Both the position numbers and the translations under genes were made by a program. A stretch of DNA of 64,000 bases from Paenibacillus nanensis (GTDB taxonomy: Bacteria; Bacillota; Bacilli; Paenibacillales; Paenibacillaceae): assembly GCF_003583765.1 (NCBI RefSeq), contig NZ_QXQA01000006.1, positions 124,001 through 188,000 on the forward strand, written 5' to 3'. The notes under the pieces are model-generated. The model had not been told where the DNA came from, made no database searches, and saw only the letters and a list, made by a program, of their open reading frames with translations. This document shows, piece after piece, positions 51,912-62,359 of the stretch (position 1 is the first letter of the stretch; each line of letters opens with the position of its first letter).

Positions 51912-52709
51912 CTAATGCACTTCCTTTCGTTTTTTGGCCCATTCCATCAGCAGCAGCAGACCGACGGAGAACGCCGCCAGCACTAGAGCGATCCCGTTCG
52001 CCGCCACCACATTGAAGTTTTCAACATCTTGATAGACAAGCGTAGTCGCCGTCTGCGTTTTATTCATTATATTGCCCGAAACGACTAGCACGGCGCCAAA
52101 TTCGCCAAGCGAGCGCGCAACTGTCAGCACGACGCCGTAGATGACGCCCCAGCGAATGGACGGCCACGTAACCTTCCAGAACGTGTACCAGGAATAAGCG
52201 CCCAGCGTTGACGCCGCTTCTTCCTGCTGAGCGCCGATCTCCTGCAGGACCGGCATCACCTCGCGGACCATGATGGGGAACGTTACAAATAACGTAGCCA
52301 ATATCATGCCCGGCAGCGCATAAACGATTTTTACGCCGGCGTCCTCGAACAGTGAACCGATAACCGTATTCGGTCCCAGTATCAGCACGATCATCAGACC
52401 GCCGATGACGGGAGAAACGGCAAACGGCAGATCGACAATGCTGTTGAGCAGCCGTTTCAGCTTCGGCCCAAGCCATTGCGCCCGAACCAGATAAAGCGCG
52501 AGCATAACGCCGAAGAGTGTATTAATTAACGTCACGATAACAACGATAATGCCCGTCATCATCAACGCGTGCAGCGATTGGGGACGCGTCAGCGCGTCAA
52601 TGAAGCCATCGATGCCGTCCTTCCAGGCGCCGGTAAAAATTTTGACCAAAGGTGCGATAAGCAGTATTGCAAATACGAGATAAGTAAGAGTAATCCATAG
52701 CCTTCTCAT
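51912..52709 (-). CDS. cysW: Sulfate ABC transporter permease CysW
   Basis: 265 aa from ATG 52709, which overlaps the cysT stop (ATGA); AAGGAGG lies inside the end of cysT. Six membrane helices are visible. The permease EAA-loop, which docks the ATPase, reads EIGAQQEEAASTLGAYSWYT. The N-terminus (LWITLTYLVFAILLIAPLV) matches CysW. The ATG at 52751 lies inside cysT and is less likely. Confidence 0.95.
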   Translation of the reverse strand: MRRLWITLTYLVFAILLIAPLVKIFTGAWKDGIDGFIDALTRPQSLHALMMTGIIVVIVTLINTLFGVMLALYLVRAQWLGPKLKRLLNSIVDLPFAVSPVIGGLMIVLILGPNTVIGSLFEDAGVKIVYALPGMILATLFVTFPIMVREVMPVLQEIGAQQEEAASTLGAYSWYTFWKVTWPSIRWGVIYGVVLTVARSLGEFGAVLVVSGNIMNKTQTATTLVYQDVENFNVVAANGIALVLAAFSVGLLLLMEWAKKRKEVH

Positions 52710-53524
52710 TTCGCGCCGGACCTCCTTGCTTGCAGAAGGTTGACGATCCACAGAATTAAGAAGGACAGCGTCAGCAGAATAACGGATACAGCAGCTGCGC
52801 CCTGCGGATTGTCGCTTTCGATTTCGCCAAAAATATAGACGGAAGCGACTAGCGTTTTGCCCGGTATATTGCCCGCAACGAGCACGACGGCGCCGAATTC
52901 GGCCAGCCCTCGGGAGAAGGCAAGCATAGCCCCGCTGAGAATGCCCGGGAGCATCGTCGGGAATATTACTTGGAAGAACGTTTTCGCTTTGGATGCGCCA
53001 AGCGTATACGCCGCTTCTTCCTCCGATTTGTCGAGCTCCTCCAAAAGCGGCTGAATGGCGCGGATGACAAACGGGAACGTGACGAACAGCATCGCAACGA
53101 CAATGGCCGGCTCATGGAACACGATCTCGATGCCGATGGATTCCGCAAGCGAACCGACCAAGCTGTTCGGACCGAGCAGCAGCAGGATAAGCAAGCCGCC
53201 TACAGCAGTCGGGAGCGCAAACGGGAGATCGACGAGGCTATTAAGCAAGCTCCGTCCCGGGAAACGGTAGCGAATGAGCACCCATCCGATCATCGTTCCT
53301 AAAAAAATATTGAGAATCGTCGCGATGAGCGCCAGCTTTACGGTTAGCAGCACGGCCTTCCAAGCGAGCGGATCCGATACACTTTCCCAAAACGGAGCCC
53401 AGCCCAGCGAAAAGGATTGCGTATAAATGCCGAGTATCGGCAATACGATCAAACAGACGAAATAGAGCATGATGGCAGTCCGAAATCCAAAGCTCCAGCC
53501 TTTCCCTCGAAACAATGCGTTCAC
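52706..53524 (-). CDS. cysT: Sulfate ABC transporter permease CysT
   Basis: 272 aa from GTG 53524 with GGAGG 10 nt upstream; longer frames to 53641 would cover the promoter. Six membrane helices; the EAA loop reads ELDKSEEEAAYTLGASKAKT. It forms the sulfate channel with CysW. First gene of the operon, directly behind the promoter and candidate operator. Confidence 0.94.
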   Translation of the reverse strand: MNALFRGKGWSFGFRTAIMLYFVCLIVLPILGIYTQSFSLGWAPFWESVSDPLAWKAVLLTVKLALIATILNIFLGTMIGWVLIRYRFPGRSLLNSLVDLPFALPTAVGGLLILLLLGPNSLVGSLAESIGIEIVFHEPAIVVAMLFVTFPFVIRAIQPLLEELDKSEEEAAYTLGASKAKTFFQVIFPTMLPGILSGAMLAFSRGLAEFGAVVLVAGNIPGKTLVASVYIFGEIESDNPQGAAAVSVILLTLSFLILWIVNLLQARRSGAK

Positions 53525-53585
53525 TGTGACGTTACCTCCAAACCATCGGCTCGTGCCGTAGGTGCTGCCCTCTTTTAATAGCATA

Positions 53586-53608
53586 ATTCCTATTAACTTA
53601 CTAGGTAT
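53586..53608 (-). promoter_or_regulatory. Candidate operator at the cysT start of transcription
   Basis: Inverted repeat ATTCCTA-N9-TAGGTAT with one mismatch, overlapping the expected +1. Its place downstream of the -10 fits a repressor. It resembles sites of the cysteine-metabolism regulator CymR in other Firmicutes, but that identity is a guess. Confidence 0.5.
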
Positions 53609-53612
53609 TATT

Positions 53613-53641
53613 AATGTAGCATCAGCCCTACGAGGAGTCAA
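53613..53641 (-). promoter_or_regulatory. Sigma-A promoter of the sulfate operon
   Basis: TTGACT (53636-53641), a 17-nt spacer and TACATT (53613-53618) on the minus strand. Transcription would start near 53606, about 80 nt before cysT. Confidence 0.7.
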
Positions 53642-53721
53642 TGGTTAAATAACAAAAAGTTTAGGGATTGATACACTTCTCTTATAGGATATTCATCAGC
53701 CCAGAAATTCGCCAATAAAAA

Positions 53722-53743
53722 AAGCCGGATAATCATCCGGCTT
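53722..53743 (-). terminator. Terminator of the TagO/WecA gene
   Basis: Perfect AAGCCGGAT/ATCCGGCTT stem followed by seven T; the first arm includes the stop codon. Confidence 0.92.
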
Positions 53744-54716
53744 AAATTTGTACCAGCATCAATATGATGGAGGATAAGCTAAAGCATGTGCTGACCAGGC
53801 ATAGCACCAGCAGCGCCTGCTTATGATTCAGTCCGGCTCTCAACAGCCGGTAGTGCGCCTGACTCGCGTCGGCCTGGTAAATCGCTTTTCCTTGAAGGAA
53901 CCGCTTCACGACTACAAAAATATTGTCGAAGATCGGTACGCCGAGCGCCAAAATCGGTATAAACAGCGACAGCACGGTTGCCTGCTTGAAAGCGCCGTCG
54001 AGCGCGATTACCGCCAGCATAAAACCGAGGAAGGTCGCCCCTGCGTCACCCATAAAAACTTTGGCGGGCGGTTTGTTGTATCGCAGGTAAGCAAGCGTAA
54101 CGCCAACGAGAATAATTGCCATCATGGCGGAATTCGATTGCCCCATCGTCAGCGCCACAATGAACAGCGTAATGCTGGAGATCGCGGATAGTCCGCCTGC
54201 AAGCCCGTCCAAGCCGTCCGTGAAATTAATAACGGTCGTAACGCCGAATATCCATAGAACCGTCAGCACGAATTGCAGGATGACCGGGAGCATGACGTAT
54301 TCGCCGGAGAGCGGATTGACGAAGCCGGTGAACACGTTGCCGGACAAATAAACCAGCACAGCTGCGGACATTTGAACCAGCATCTTCGGCAGCGCGGGGA
54401 AGTCTTTGCCTTTGGTTTTGTACCAATCGTCGATCGTCCCGATCGTCAGCAGCAATATTCCGCCCAGGAATAAAGCACCCGTCTCCCAGCTGAACTCTCT
54501 TGCAATGGCAAGATACGCGGCAAAAAATCCGATAAAAATCGCATAGCTGGCTGTAAGCGGGATCGGCTCCCGATGCAGCTTGCGTTCCTCATCTTTACGA
54601 GGCTTGTCCACAAAGTCCAGCTTAAATGCCAGCCGGCTGAATGGAGGGATAAGCATGTACACGATAACAAATGACAGAACAAATGCTAGGATGTAAAAGA
54701 TAAGAGCCACCACCAA
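53742..54716 (-). CDS. tagO: Undecaprenyl-phosphate N-acetylglucosaminyl-1-phosphate transferase (TagO/WecA, MraY family)
   Basis: 324 aa, about ten membrane helices. It shows the MraY-family cytoplasmic motifs KLDFVDKPRKDEERKLH, TIDDWYKTKG (the DD pair) and VINFTDGLDGLAGGLS, then VFMGDAGATFLGF. It starts assembly of wall teichoic acid or other undecaprenyl-linked glycans by transferring GlcNAc-1-P to the lipid carrier. The start is TTG 54716 or GTG 54713/54710; none has a good ribosome binding site. As in B. subtilis, a YvyE/YigZ gene lies beside it. Confidence 0.92.
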   Translation of the reverse strand: MVVALIFYILAFVLSFVIVYMLIPPFSRLAFKLDFVDKPRKDEERKLHREPIPLTASYAIFIGFFAAYLAIAREFSWETGALFLGGILLLTIGTIDDWYKTKGKDFPALPKMLVQMSAAVLVYLSGNVFTGFVNPLSGEYVMLPVILQFVLTVLWIFGVTTVINFTDGLDGLAGGLSAISSITLFIVALTMGQSNSAMMAIILVGVTLAYLRYNKPPAKVFMGDAGATFLGFMLAVIALDGAFKQATVLSLFIPILALGVPIFDNIFVVVKRFLQGKAIYQADASQAHYRLLRAGLNHKQALLVLCLVSTCFSLSSIILMLVQI

Positions 54717-54831
54717 TAATTTTCAATATAATTCACGATCATTATACATGCTTTTCCACAATCATGTCGACTTTTGGCACCCTTTTCAGGAAGCATAACC
54801 GGATTAATTTTTTTTTATTTTGACCAAAAAA

Positions 54832-54858
54832 AAGCATGGGGATGAATTCCCCATGCTT
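54832..54858 (-). terminator. Terminator of the YigZ-family gene
   Basis: Perfect AAGCATGGGG/CCCCATGCTT stem followed by eight T on the minus strand, just after the stop at 54867. Confidence 0.92.
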
Positions 54859-54866
54859 GAAGCGAA

Positions 54867-55499
54867 TTATTCGCCATCAATATAATACCGTTCTTCGCCT
54901 GCCGTAATGCGGGCCTGACCTTGCGTCAGATCCGTCATCCAAGCGACAAAAGCTTCCGCGTCCGGCGCCTCCGGCAAGCACAATACAGTGACGCTGTCCG
55001 TAAATTCCGTGCCCCCAAGACGCGTCCCGCGGCCGTGAAGCTCGTTCTCCAGCTTCCCGTACCAGGTATAGTCCACTTCGACAAAAACCTCGCGGTGCAG
55101 CACCATTTCAATTTCGCCCGCCGCTTCGATGCCGGCGACCGCGCCGTCCGTATAAGCGCGGACAAGACCGCCCGCGCCCAGCATGATGCCGCCGAAATAC
55201 CGCGTAACCACCACAACAACGTTTTTTAGCCCTTTGTTCTTGATCACCTCAAGAATCGGCTTGCCCGCCGTTCCGCTCGGCTCTCCGTCGTCGGACGCCT
55301 TCTGATGCTGATCCCGCTCGCCGACGACGTACGCCGAGCAGTTATGTGTGGCGGTCCGGTGCAGCCGCTTGATCTCGTCGATAAAAGCGACCGCTTCCTC
55401 TTCGCTCTCCACGGGCTTCGCATAGCCGATAAACCGGGATTTTTTGATCACGATTTCCTTGCTGGCTTCGCCTCTAATTGTCCGATATCTTGTCAGCAT
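54867..55499 (-). CDS. YigZ/YvyE family (IMPACT-like) protein
   Basis: 210 aa. The N-terminal UPF0029/Impact domain has KKSRFIGYAKPVESEEEAVA and the conserved THNCSAYVVGERDQHQKASD, then DGEPSGTAGKPIL and YFGGIMLGAGGLVRAY. The C-terminal DUF1949 ferredoxin-like domain spans about 140-205. The exact function is unknown; eukaryotic IMPACT binds the GCN1 complex, and bacterial members may bind nucleic acid. AGGGG lies about 11 nt upstream. Confidence 0.92.
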   Translation of the reverse strand: MLTRYRTIRGEASKEIVIKKSRFIGYAKPVESEEEAVAFIDEIKRLHRTATHNCSAYVVGERDQHQKASDDGEPSGTAGKPILEVIKNKGLKNVVVVVTRYFGGIMLGAGGLVRAYTDGAVAGIEAAGEIEMVLHREVFVEVDYTWYGKLENELHGRGTRLGGTEFTDSVTVLCLPEAPDAEAFVAWMTDLTQGQARITAGEERYYIDGE

Positions 55500-55525
55500 G
55501 TAAGCATCGCCCCTAGCTCAACCGA

Positions 55526-56875
55526 TTACAGGCGTGCCTCCAGCTCCGCTTTTTCCTTCTCGAAGCCCGGTTTGCCGAGCAGCGCGAACATGTTCTTCTT
55601 ATACGCTTCCACGCCTGGCTGGTCGAACGGGTTGACTCCCAGCAGATAACCGCTGATGCCGCAAGCCTTCTCGAAGAAATAAACGAGATAGCCGAATGTG
55701 TACGGCGTCATGTCCGCGATGTTCACGATCAGGTTCGGAACTTGTCCGTCCGTATGCGCAAGGAGCGTGCCCTCGAACGCTTTTTTATTGACGAAATCCA
55801 TCGTTTTCCCCGTCAGGAAGTTCAGTCCGTCAAGGTCCTCCGGATCGTTTTGGATCGTAATATGCTCCGCTACTTCGCCGACTTGGATAACCGTTTCGAA
55901 AATGTTGCGGTTGCCCTCCTGAATGAATTGACCCATGGAGTGCAGGTCGGTGGAGAAGTCGACGGATGCCGGATAAATGCCCTTATAGTCTTTGCCTTCG
56001 CTTTCGCCGTACAGCTGCTTCCACCATTCCGACACGAAGTGCAGGGACGGCTCGTAATTTACGAGAATTTCCGTCACTTTGCCTTTGCGGTACAGCGCGT
56101 TGCGGACAGCCGCATACTGGTACGCTTCGTTCTCCGCCAGGTTCGGATTGCCGTATTCCTGGGACGCGTCGGCCGCGCCTTTCATCATTGCGTCAATGTC
56201 GATGCCGGCAACTGCAATTGGAAGCAGTCCAACCGCCGTCAGAACGGAATAACGGCCGCCCACATCGTCAGGAATAATAAAGGATTCGTAGCCTTCCTCG
56301 TTCGACAGCTTCTTCAGCGCGCCTTTTTCTTTATCCGTAGTCGCATAGATACGCTTGCGCGCTTCCTCTTTGCCGTATTTCTTCTCGAGCTCGGCGCGGA
56401 AGACGCGGAATGCGATAGCGGGTTCTGTCGTTGTGCCCGATTTCGAAATGACATTGATCGACCAGTCGCGGCCTTCCAGCAATTGCAGCAGGTGCGTCAC
56501 GTAAGTCGAGCTGATGTTGTTGCCCGCGAACAGCACCTGCGGCGTCTTGCGCTGCTCCTTCGGCAGCACGTTGTAGAAGGAATGCGACAGCATCTCGATC
56601 GCCGCGCGGGCGCCCAGATAAGAGCCGCCGATTCCGATCACGACCAGCACTTCGGAGTCGGACTGAATTTTTTCGGCCGCCTTCTTGATGCGCGCGAATT
56701 CTTCTTTATCATAGTTATTCGGGAGGTCGATCCAGCCCAAATAGTCCGAGCCGGCGCCTGTGCCGTTATGTAATTGGTCATGCGCCAGCTTCACTTGATC
56801 CTTGAAATAATCGATTTCGTGCTGGCCAACGAAAGATAGAGCTTTGCTGTAATCGAACTTTACCGTTTTACTCAT
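55526..56875 (-). CDS. pgi: Glucose-6-phosphate isomerase
   Basis: 449 aa, the short bacterial form. Glycolytic enzyme converting glucose-6-P to fructose-6-P. Motifs: [39 protein letters not shown], and FLVNYEP-like [20 protein letters not shown]. The catalytic E lies in [19 protein letters not shown]. The end matches family too ([20 protein letters not shown]). AGGGGGT precedes the ATG. It lies 27 nt upstream of the yigZ gene on the same strand. Confidence 0.97.
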   Translation of the reverse strand: MSKTVKFDYSKALSFVGQHEIDYFKDQVKLAHDQLHNGTGAGSDYLGWIDLPNNYDKEEFARIKKAAEKIQSDSEVLVVIGIGGSYLGARAAIEMLSHSFYNVLPKEQRKTPQVLFAGNNISSTYVTHLLQLLEGRDWSINVISKSGTTTEPAIAFRVFRAELEKKYGKEEARKRIYATTDKEKGALKKLSNEEGYESFIIPDDVGGRYSVLTAVGLLPIAVAGIDIDAMMKGAADASQEYGNPNLAENEAYQYAAVRNALYRKGKVTEILVNYEPSLHFVSEWWKQLYGESEGKDYKGIYPASVDFSTDLHSMGQFIQEGNRNIFETVIQVGEVAEHITIQNDPEDLDGLNFLTGKTMDFVNKKAFEGTLLAHTDGQVPNLIVNIADMTPYTFGYLVYFFEKACGISGYLLGVNPFDQPGVEAYKKNMFALLGKPGFEKEKAELEARL

Positions 56876-57012
56876 AATTTCGAATACCCCCTAAAATGTT
56901 TGAAAACTGCCGCTCAAGGCTGAGAACGGCTATCAACTTTTCATTTAGAATATCGGATTATTCTGCCAAACACAAGCTTATCACTTATTAGAAAAACTTA
57001 TGCGGCGAAAGC

Positions 57013-57534
57013 TTAATAATAAGGCGAAATCATCAAATAAACAATGACGCCCGTTAAGCTGACGTACAGCCAAATCGGCATCGTCCAGCGCGCGATTTTG
57101 CGGTGCTTGTCCACTTGGTTGGACAGTCCTCGCGCAAGCGACAGCAAGGCAAGCGGAACAACTACAATCGCGAGCACGATATGCGTCAGCAGCACAAAGA
57201 AGTAGATTCCTCTTAGAATCCCCTCTCCCCCGTAAGGCGTCGATTCCGTTAAGTAATGGTAGGTGACGTACGATACCAGGAACAGCGTTGTCGTCACGAA
57301 GGCCATCAAAATAAAGGAGCGGTGCATCCGAATATTTTTCCTTTTGATCGCAAACAGCGCAATGAGCAGCGCCAGAAACGTAAAGCTGTTAAAGACGGCG
57401 TTAAGCAGCGGCAGCAGCTTGACGTCAAAGCCGACTTCCCCCTCGTAGGCCGGCAGGAAGAACAGAATCGCAACAAGCGCAACAATGACGACGGTCAGCA
57501 CCGCCACTAACGGCGTGTAGTTTTTTTCTTTCAT
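57013..57534 (-). CDS. ctaM: DUF420 membrane protein (CtaM/YozB type)
   Basis: 173 aa from ATG 57534, GAGGAGGG about 11 nt upstream. Five membrane helices with conserved histidines (KNIRMHRSFILMAFVTTTLF, VTYHYLTES, LTHIVLAIVV, VDKHRKIARWTMPIW). In Bacillus and Staphylococcus CtaM is needed for making haem A-containing terminal oxidases functional. No oxidase genes are nearby, so the role is by family only. Confidence 0.87.
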   Translation of the reverse strand: MKEKNYTPLVAVLTVVIVALVAILFFLPAYEGEVGFDVKLLPLLNAVFNSFTFLALLIALFAIKRKNIRMHRSFILMAFVTTTLFLVSYVTYHYLTESTPYGGEGILRGIYFFVLLTHIVLAIVVVPLALLSLARGLSNQVDKHRKIARWTMPIWLYVSLTGVIVYLMISPYY

Positions 57535-57721
57535 TTTGAAGGAACCCTCCTCAACGTTTTCGTAGAAAATTGCGTCGTAAGCATAAGCCAACTTTATCCG
57601 ATTTCCCCCGGTAAAAACAATGCGGCAGAGGCTCCTTTTGTCACAAATAATCGACGATTTTACGTCTTTTATACGAACAAAGGACCGAACCGCCTGCGCG
57701 GTTCAGCCCTTTTCCTTCGTA

Positions 57722-58039
57722 TTACTCGTAAATATACGAGCAGCAGTAGTCCGTAACTTCCGCGACTTGAAGCTTGAACTTCGTGTTCGCCGGAACCTTG
57801 AACTCGCCTTCGCCTTGAATGTGCAGCCATTCGGTCTCGCCCGGCAGCAGCACCTTCAAATCGCCGGCCAGGATTTCCATGATTTCCAGGCAATCCGTTC
57901 CGAACTCGTATTCGCCTGGCAGCATAATGCCGAGCGTTTTTTTCGTGCCGTCGGCAAACAATACCGCGCGGCTCGTGACTTTACCGTCAAAATAAACATT
58001 GGCTTTTTTGACGACTGTTACATTTTCAAATTGCGACAT
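57722..58039 (-). CDS. ppnP: Pyrimidine/purine nucleoside phosphorylase (PpnP, DUF1255)
   Basis: 105 aa, small cupin. Family motifs: [44 protein letters not shown] and [16 protein letters not shown]. coli PpnP cleaves several nucleosides to base plus ribose-1-phosphate. It lies 41 nt after tkt on the same strand. An imperfect hairpin at 57684-57703 follows but lacks a clear T-run. Confidence 0.92.
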   Translation of the reverse strand: MSQFENVTVVKKANVYFDGKVTSRAVLFADGTKKTLGIMLPGEYEFGTDCLEIMEILAGDLKVLLPGETEWLHIQGEGEFKVPANTKFKLQVAEVTDYCCSYIYE

Positions 58040-58080
58040 GGGACAATTGCTCCTTTATATGATCTATCTAGAAGCCGTAA

Positions 58081-60099
58081 TTACAGCAAAGCCTTCACTT
58101 TGCTTACGACGTTCTCGACCGTAAAACCATATTCCTTGATCACGCGGTCGCCAGGAGCGGATGCGCCGAAGCGGTCGATCGCAAGAATGTCGCCTTGATC
58201 GCCTGTGTAACGCTCCCATCCGAACGGATGCGCCATTTCGATCGCAAGACGAGCCTTCACGTCAGGCAGAATGACGGAATTGCGGTATTCCTTGGACTGC
58301 TTCTCGAACAGATCCATCGACGGCATGCTGATGACACGGACCTGGATGCCTTCTTCAGCCAGCGCTTTCTGAGCCGCAACTGCCAGTTGAACCTCGGAGC
58401 CCGTCGCGATAATTTGCGCTTGAGGCTTGCCGTTTGCCGCATCGGACACAACATACGCGCCTTTGCGAACATTCTCGCGAGCGCCGTTCACGGTGCCTTC
58501 GAGAATCGGCAGGTTCTGACGAGTCAGCACGAGAGCGACCGGATTCGCTTTGTTCTCGACCGCATAGGCCCAAGCAGCGGATGTTTCGTTGCCGTCAGCC
58601 GGACGGATAACCGTCAGATTCGGAATAATGCGGATCGAAGCCAGCTGTTCGATCGGCTCATGCGTCGGACCGTCTTCGCCGACCGCGATACTGTCATGCG
58701 TCAGCACATAGACAACCGGCTGATTCATTAGAGCGGCAAGACGAATCGCCGGACGCAGATAATCGGTGAACACGAAGAACGTTCCGCCGAATACTTTAAT
58801 CCCTCTATGCAGGCTGATGCCGTTCATAGCGGCAGCCATGCCGAATTCGCGCACGCCGAAATAAATGTTGCGGCCGTCGTAGCTGCCCGGCTTGAACTGC
58901 GCAAGACCTTTCAGATGCGTCATCGTAGAGCTTTCCAGGTCGGCGGAGCCGCCTGCAAGGTTAGGCACGTTCTTCGCCAGGCCGTTCAGCGCGTTGCCGG
59001 AAGCGACGCGAGTGGACAGCGGCTTGTCTTCCGTTGTGTATGCCGGCAGATCCGCATCCCATCCTTGCGGAAGGTCGCCGGAGATCGCCAGCTCGAATTG
59101 AGCCGCAAGTTCCGGATAAGCTTCTTTATAAGACGCGAACAGCTTGTTCCATTCCGCGTTGACTTGCTCGCCTCTGCTCTTCACTTCCGCGAAATGAGCG
59201 CGAACCTCGTCCGGCACATGGAATTGATGCTCTTCGTTCCAGCCGTAGAATTGCTTGGTCAGCTTGGTCTCTTCAACGCCGAGCGGGGAGCCGTGAGGAC
59301 CCGCATGGCCGCCTTTGCCGCCTTTGTTCGGGCTGCCGTAGCCGATTACCGTTTTGACTTCGATCAAGGTCGGTTTGGACAATTCCGCTTGCGCTTCAGC
59401 TATTGCTTTGGACAATGCGTTCAAATCATTGCCGTCCTCCACGCGAAGAACTTGCCAGCCGTAGCCTTCAAAACGCTTCTGTACCGTTTCGGAGTAGGAC
59501 AAGCTCAATTCGCCGTCTAGGGAAATATCGTTGGAATCATACAGAACAACGAGTTTGCCAAGACCCAAGTGGCCGGCAAGCGAAGCCGCTTCGTGAGAAA
59601 TACCTTCCATCAGGTCGCCGTCGCCGCAGATGGAATACGTAAAGTGATTAATGATGTCATAGCCTTCTTTGTTATAAACAGCAGCAAGATGGGCTTCCGC
59701 CATCGCCATGCCCACCGCCATCGCCACGCCTTGTCCAAGCGGACCTGTCGTGGCGTCAACGCCTGCCGTATGGCCGAATTCCGGGTGGCCTGGCGTCAGC
59801 GAGCCCCATTGGCGGAAGTTTTGCAGCTCTTCAATCGGAAGGTCGTAGCCGCTTAGATGAAGCAGGCTGTAAAGCAGCATGGAGCCGTGGCCTGCGGACA
59901 AGACGAACCGGTCGCGGTTAATCCACTCCGGGTTCGCCGGGTTATGCCTCATATCTTTTGCAAAAAGCTGGTATCCCATCGGAGCGGCGCCCATCGGCAT
60001 GCCGGGATGGCCGGACTTCGCTTTCTCAATCGCATCGATCGCAAGCGTACGGATCGTGTCTATGGAAAGCTGATCAATCGACTTTTGATTTACTGTCAT
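58081..60099 (-). CDS. tkt: Transketolase
   Basis: 672 aa, ThDP-dependent enzyme of the pentose phosphate pathway transferring C2 units. Motifs in order: [39 protein letters not shown], the ThDP-binding [20 protein letters not shown] to [23 protein letters not shown] [20 protein letters not shown], and [20 protein letters not shown] with FRPADG-like IRPADGNE. Complete. It may be co-transcribed with purU, 72 nt upstream. Confidence 0.97.
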   Translation of the reverse strand: MTVNQKSIDQLSIDTIRTLAIDAIEKAKSGHPGMPMGAAPMGYQLFAKDMRHNPANPEWINRDRFVLSAGHGSMLLYSLLHLSGYDLPIEELQNFRQWGSLTPGHPEFGHTAGVDATTGPLGQGVAMAVGMAMAEAHLAAVYNKEGYDIINHFTYSICGDGDLMEGISHEAASLAGHLGLGKLVVLYDSNDISLDGELSLSYSETVQKRFEGYGWQVLRVEDGNDLNALSKAIAEAQAELSKPTLIEVKTVIGYGSPNKGGKGGHAGPHGSPLGVEETKLTKQFYGWNEEHQFHVPDEVRAHFAEVKSRGEQVNAEWNKLFASYKEAYPELAAQFELAISGDLPQGWDADLPAYTTEDKPLSTRVASGNALNGLAKNVPNLAGGSADLESSTMTHLKGLAQFKPGSYDGRNIYFGVREFGMAAAMNGISLHRGIKVFGGTFFVFTDYLRPAIRLAALMNQPVVYVLTHDSIAVGEDGPTHEPIEQLASIRIIPNLTVIRPADGNETSAAWAYAVENKANPVALVLTRQNLPILEGTVNGARENVRKGAYVVSDAANGKPQAQIIATGSEVQLAVAAQKALAEEGIQVRVISMPSMDLFEKQSKEYRNSVILPDVKARLAIEMAHPFGWERYTGDQGDILAIDRFGASAPGDRVIKEYGFTVENVVSKVKALL

Positions 60100-60171
60100 C
60101 TTTATTGCCTCCTAGATTATCTGTTTAATTCCTAGTAATAAAGTAAGCTTTGGATATTGTAGCACTTGCCA

Positions 60172-61074
60172 TTAATTGAATACAACCGTCTTGTTCTGGT
60201 GAACGAGAACGCGGTCTTCGATATGCCACTTGACTGCCCGCGCCAAAACGACGCGTTCGATCGTGCGGCCGATCCGTTTCAAGTTTTCCACATTATCGCG
60301 ATGGCTGACGCGCTGGACGTCCTGCTCGATGATCGGTCCGCCGTCAAGCTCCTCGGTCACATAATGAGCCGTCGCGCCGATAATTTTCACCCCGCGGTTA
60401 TAGGCTTGCGCATAAGGCTTGCCGCCGACAAACGCAGGCAGGAAGGAGTGATGGATATTAATAATCCGGTTCGGGAACTGCTCGATAAACCTCGGCGAGA
60501 TGATCTGCATATAACGGGCGAGCACGATCAAATCGGCTTTATCCGCGACAACTTCCATTTGCTTGCGCTCCGCTTCCTCTTTCGTATCCGCCGTTACCGG
60601 GATGTGGTGATAAGGAATGCCGAACGATTCCACCAGCTGGCGCATGTCCGGGTGGTTGCTAATGACCATCGCGATCTCGGCGTCCAGGTCGCCGGCTTGC
60701 CACTGCCACAGCAGCTCGAGCAAGCAATGGTCCTCCTTGGAGACGAAGATAGCCAGACGCTTCTTACGGCTCGCGCGGAATATATTCCATCTCATTTGGA
60801 AACGGTCCGCCACGCGCGCGAAGTCCTCAACTAGGACGGGAAGCTCACTATCCATATCGTTCAATACAAACTCGAAGCGGATGAAGAACATGCCGCCCTC
60901 AGGGTCCATGGTATATTGATCCGATTGGACGATATTCGCCCCATGCTCATGGAGAAAATGCGATACGGCGGCTACGATGCCCGGCCGGTCGGGACAGGAG
61001 ATAAGCATGCGCGCGCGTCCGCTTTTGCCTGCCGCTTCGCTCGCCTGCTGCACTTGATTCGATTGGGATGACAT
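60172..61074 (-). CDS. purU: Formyltetrahydrofolate deformylase
   Basis: 300 aa. An N-terminal ACT domain (about 20-95; MLISCPDRPGIVAAVSHFLH) senses metabolites such as glycine or methionine. The formyltransferase-like hydrolase domain has VSKEDHCLLELLWQWQAGDL, IPYHHIPVTADTKEEAE, the active-site PRFIEQFPNRIINIHHSFLP and GVKIIGATAHYVTEELDGGP. It releases formate and THF from 10-formyl-THF, feeding PurT and balancing one-carbon pools. Gap to nfo upstream is 52 nt, with no terminator seen. Confidence 0.96.
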   Translation of the reverse strand: MSSQSNQVQQASEAAGKSGRARMLISCPDRPGIVAAVSHFLHEHGANIVQSDQYTMDPEGGMFFIRFEFVLNDMDSELPVLVEDFARVADRFQMRWNIFRASRKKRLAIFVSKEDHCLLELLWQWQAGDLDAEIAMVISNHPDMRQLVESFGIPYHHIPVTADTKEEAERKQMEVVADKADLIVLARYMQIISPRFIEQFPNRIINIHHSFLPAFVGGKPYAQAYNRGVKIIGATAHYVTEELDGGPIIEQDVQRVSHRDNVENLKRIGRTIERVVLARAVKWHIEDRVLVHQNKTVVFN

Positions 61075-61126
61075 GACTTTAATCTTCCTTTTCTATTATA
61101 ATTTTCATCGCTTGCGCTACAATTAT

Positions 61127-62257
61127 TTATACTTTGGCAAAAAGCTCTTTGCCCGCGAACCAGGCCGTTAAGCGCTGATTCAACTGCTCTTCGGTCAGCT
61201 CCGAGGACAATACGCTCTCGGCCAAAACCAGATCGTACAGACGCTCCATCGGTTCGCGCGGATCCGCTTTTTTCGCCTTCGCGTCGTTTTTGAGCAGCGT
61301 CCATGTGTCGATCACGTAACCCCGCGGGTCAATCTCCTGCTTTTCGAAGAAGCGGTGCAGCTTCTCCACATCCTCCAGGAAGCTGTCTCCGAAGCGGTTT
61401 TTCACTTCACCGCGAAGAAGCGCAATTTCGACCTCATACATCGGACGTTCCATTTTATCCTCTTTGCCGATCCAAGGTGTCTCCAAAATAAACGGACGGC
61501 CCTTCAGCGCCTCATGGTTGACGATATTCGAAATGGCGGCTTGTCCCAGCCAGCCCGCGCCGATCGGGGCATGACGGTCTTTGCCTGCTCCTCTTGGATT
61601 TTTACTGTCGTTAATATGCACGACCGCTACCCGGTCAAGGCCGACGATACGGTCGAACTGCTCCAGCACGCCGTCCAGATCATGAATAAGATCATACCCC
61701 GCGTCGTGCATATGGCAAGTGTCCATACAGACGGTTAATCTTTCGTTGCTTTGCACCTTGTCGATGATCGCGGCGATTTCTTCAAAGCTTCTTCCGATCT
61801 CCGTCCCTTTGCCCGCCATCGTTTCCAGCGCGATGTTGACGTTCGTTCCGCTCGTGCCCGCCAGCACTTCGTTCAGGCCTTCCGCAATGCGCGCAATCCC
61901 GTATTCGGCATCCTTATCGGTATAGGCTCCCGGATGCAGCACAATGTTGCGGACGCCTATGTAATCGGTTCTGCGGATCTCTTCCTGGAGGAAATTGACC
62001 GCCAGCTCGAATGTATCATCCTTATAAGAGCCAAGGTTAATGATATATGGCGCATGAACGACGATTTCGCCGATTCCGGCTTTCTCCATCAGCGCCTTTC
62101 CTTCTTCAATATATAACGATTCGATCGGTTTGCGCCGTGTGTTCTGCGGAGCCCCGGTGTAAATCATAAATGTGCTCGAGCCGTACGATACGGCTTCCTT
62201 GGCGGCTGTCTGCAGCCCCTTGTCCGAAAATGATACGTGGGAACCTATTTTCAACAT
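61127..62257 (-). CDS. nfo: Deoxyribonuclease IV (endonuclease IV) with C-terminal extension
   Basis: 376 aa. An AP endonuclease of base excision repair; a TIM barrel with three metal ions. It opens [20 protein letters not shown], keeps [30 protein letters not shown], the zinc ligands in [15 protein letters not shown] and [14 protein letters not shown], then [18 protein letters not shown]. The catalytic part ends near residue 290. About 80 further residues ([20 protein letters not shown] to the end) are absent from the 280-300 aa E. coli and Bacillus enzymes. Their role is unknown. Confidence 0.93.
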   Translation of the reverse strand: MLKIGSHVSFSDKGLQTAAKEAVSYGSSTFMIYTGAPQNTRRKPIESLYIEEGKALMEKAGIGEIVVHAPYIINLGSYKDDTFELAVNFLQEEIRRTDYIGVRNIVLHPGAYTDKDAEYGIARIAEGLNEVLAGTSGTNVNIALETMAGKGTEIGRSFEEIAAIIDKVQSNERLTVCMDTCHMHDAGYDLIHDLDGVLEQFDRIVGLDRVAVVHINDSKNPRGAGKDRHAPIGAGWLGQAAISNIVNHEALKGRPFILETPWIGKEDKMERPMYEVEIALLRGEVKNRFGDSFLEDVEKLHRFFEKQEIDPRGYVIDTWTLLKNDAKAKKADPREPMERLYDLVLAESVLSSELTEEQLNQRLTAWFAGKELFAKV

Positions 62258-62359
62258 CCTTTAATTCGCCCCTTTCGGTTGATCAAACCTTATTTTACAA
62301 GGAATGTCGAAATAAATCTAGGAATACGCTATAATTCATTATTGAGGTGAAAGATAGGT

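Noticed and set aside
57684..57703. Hairpin after ppnP as a terminator
   Set aside because: The GAACCGC stem is present but the following sequence (GGTCCTTTG) has no proper U-run.
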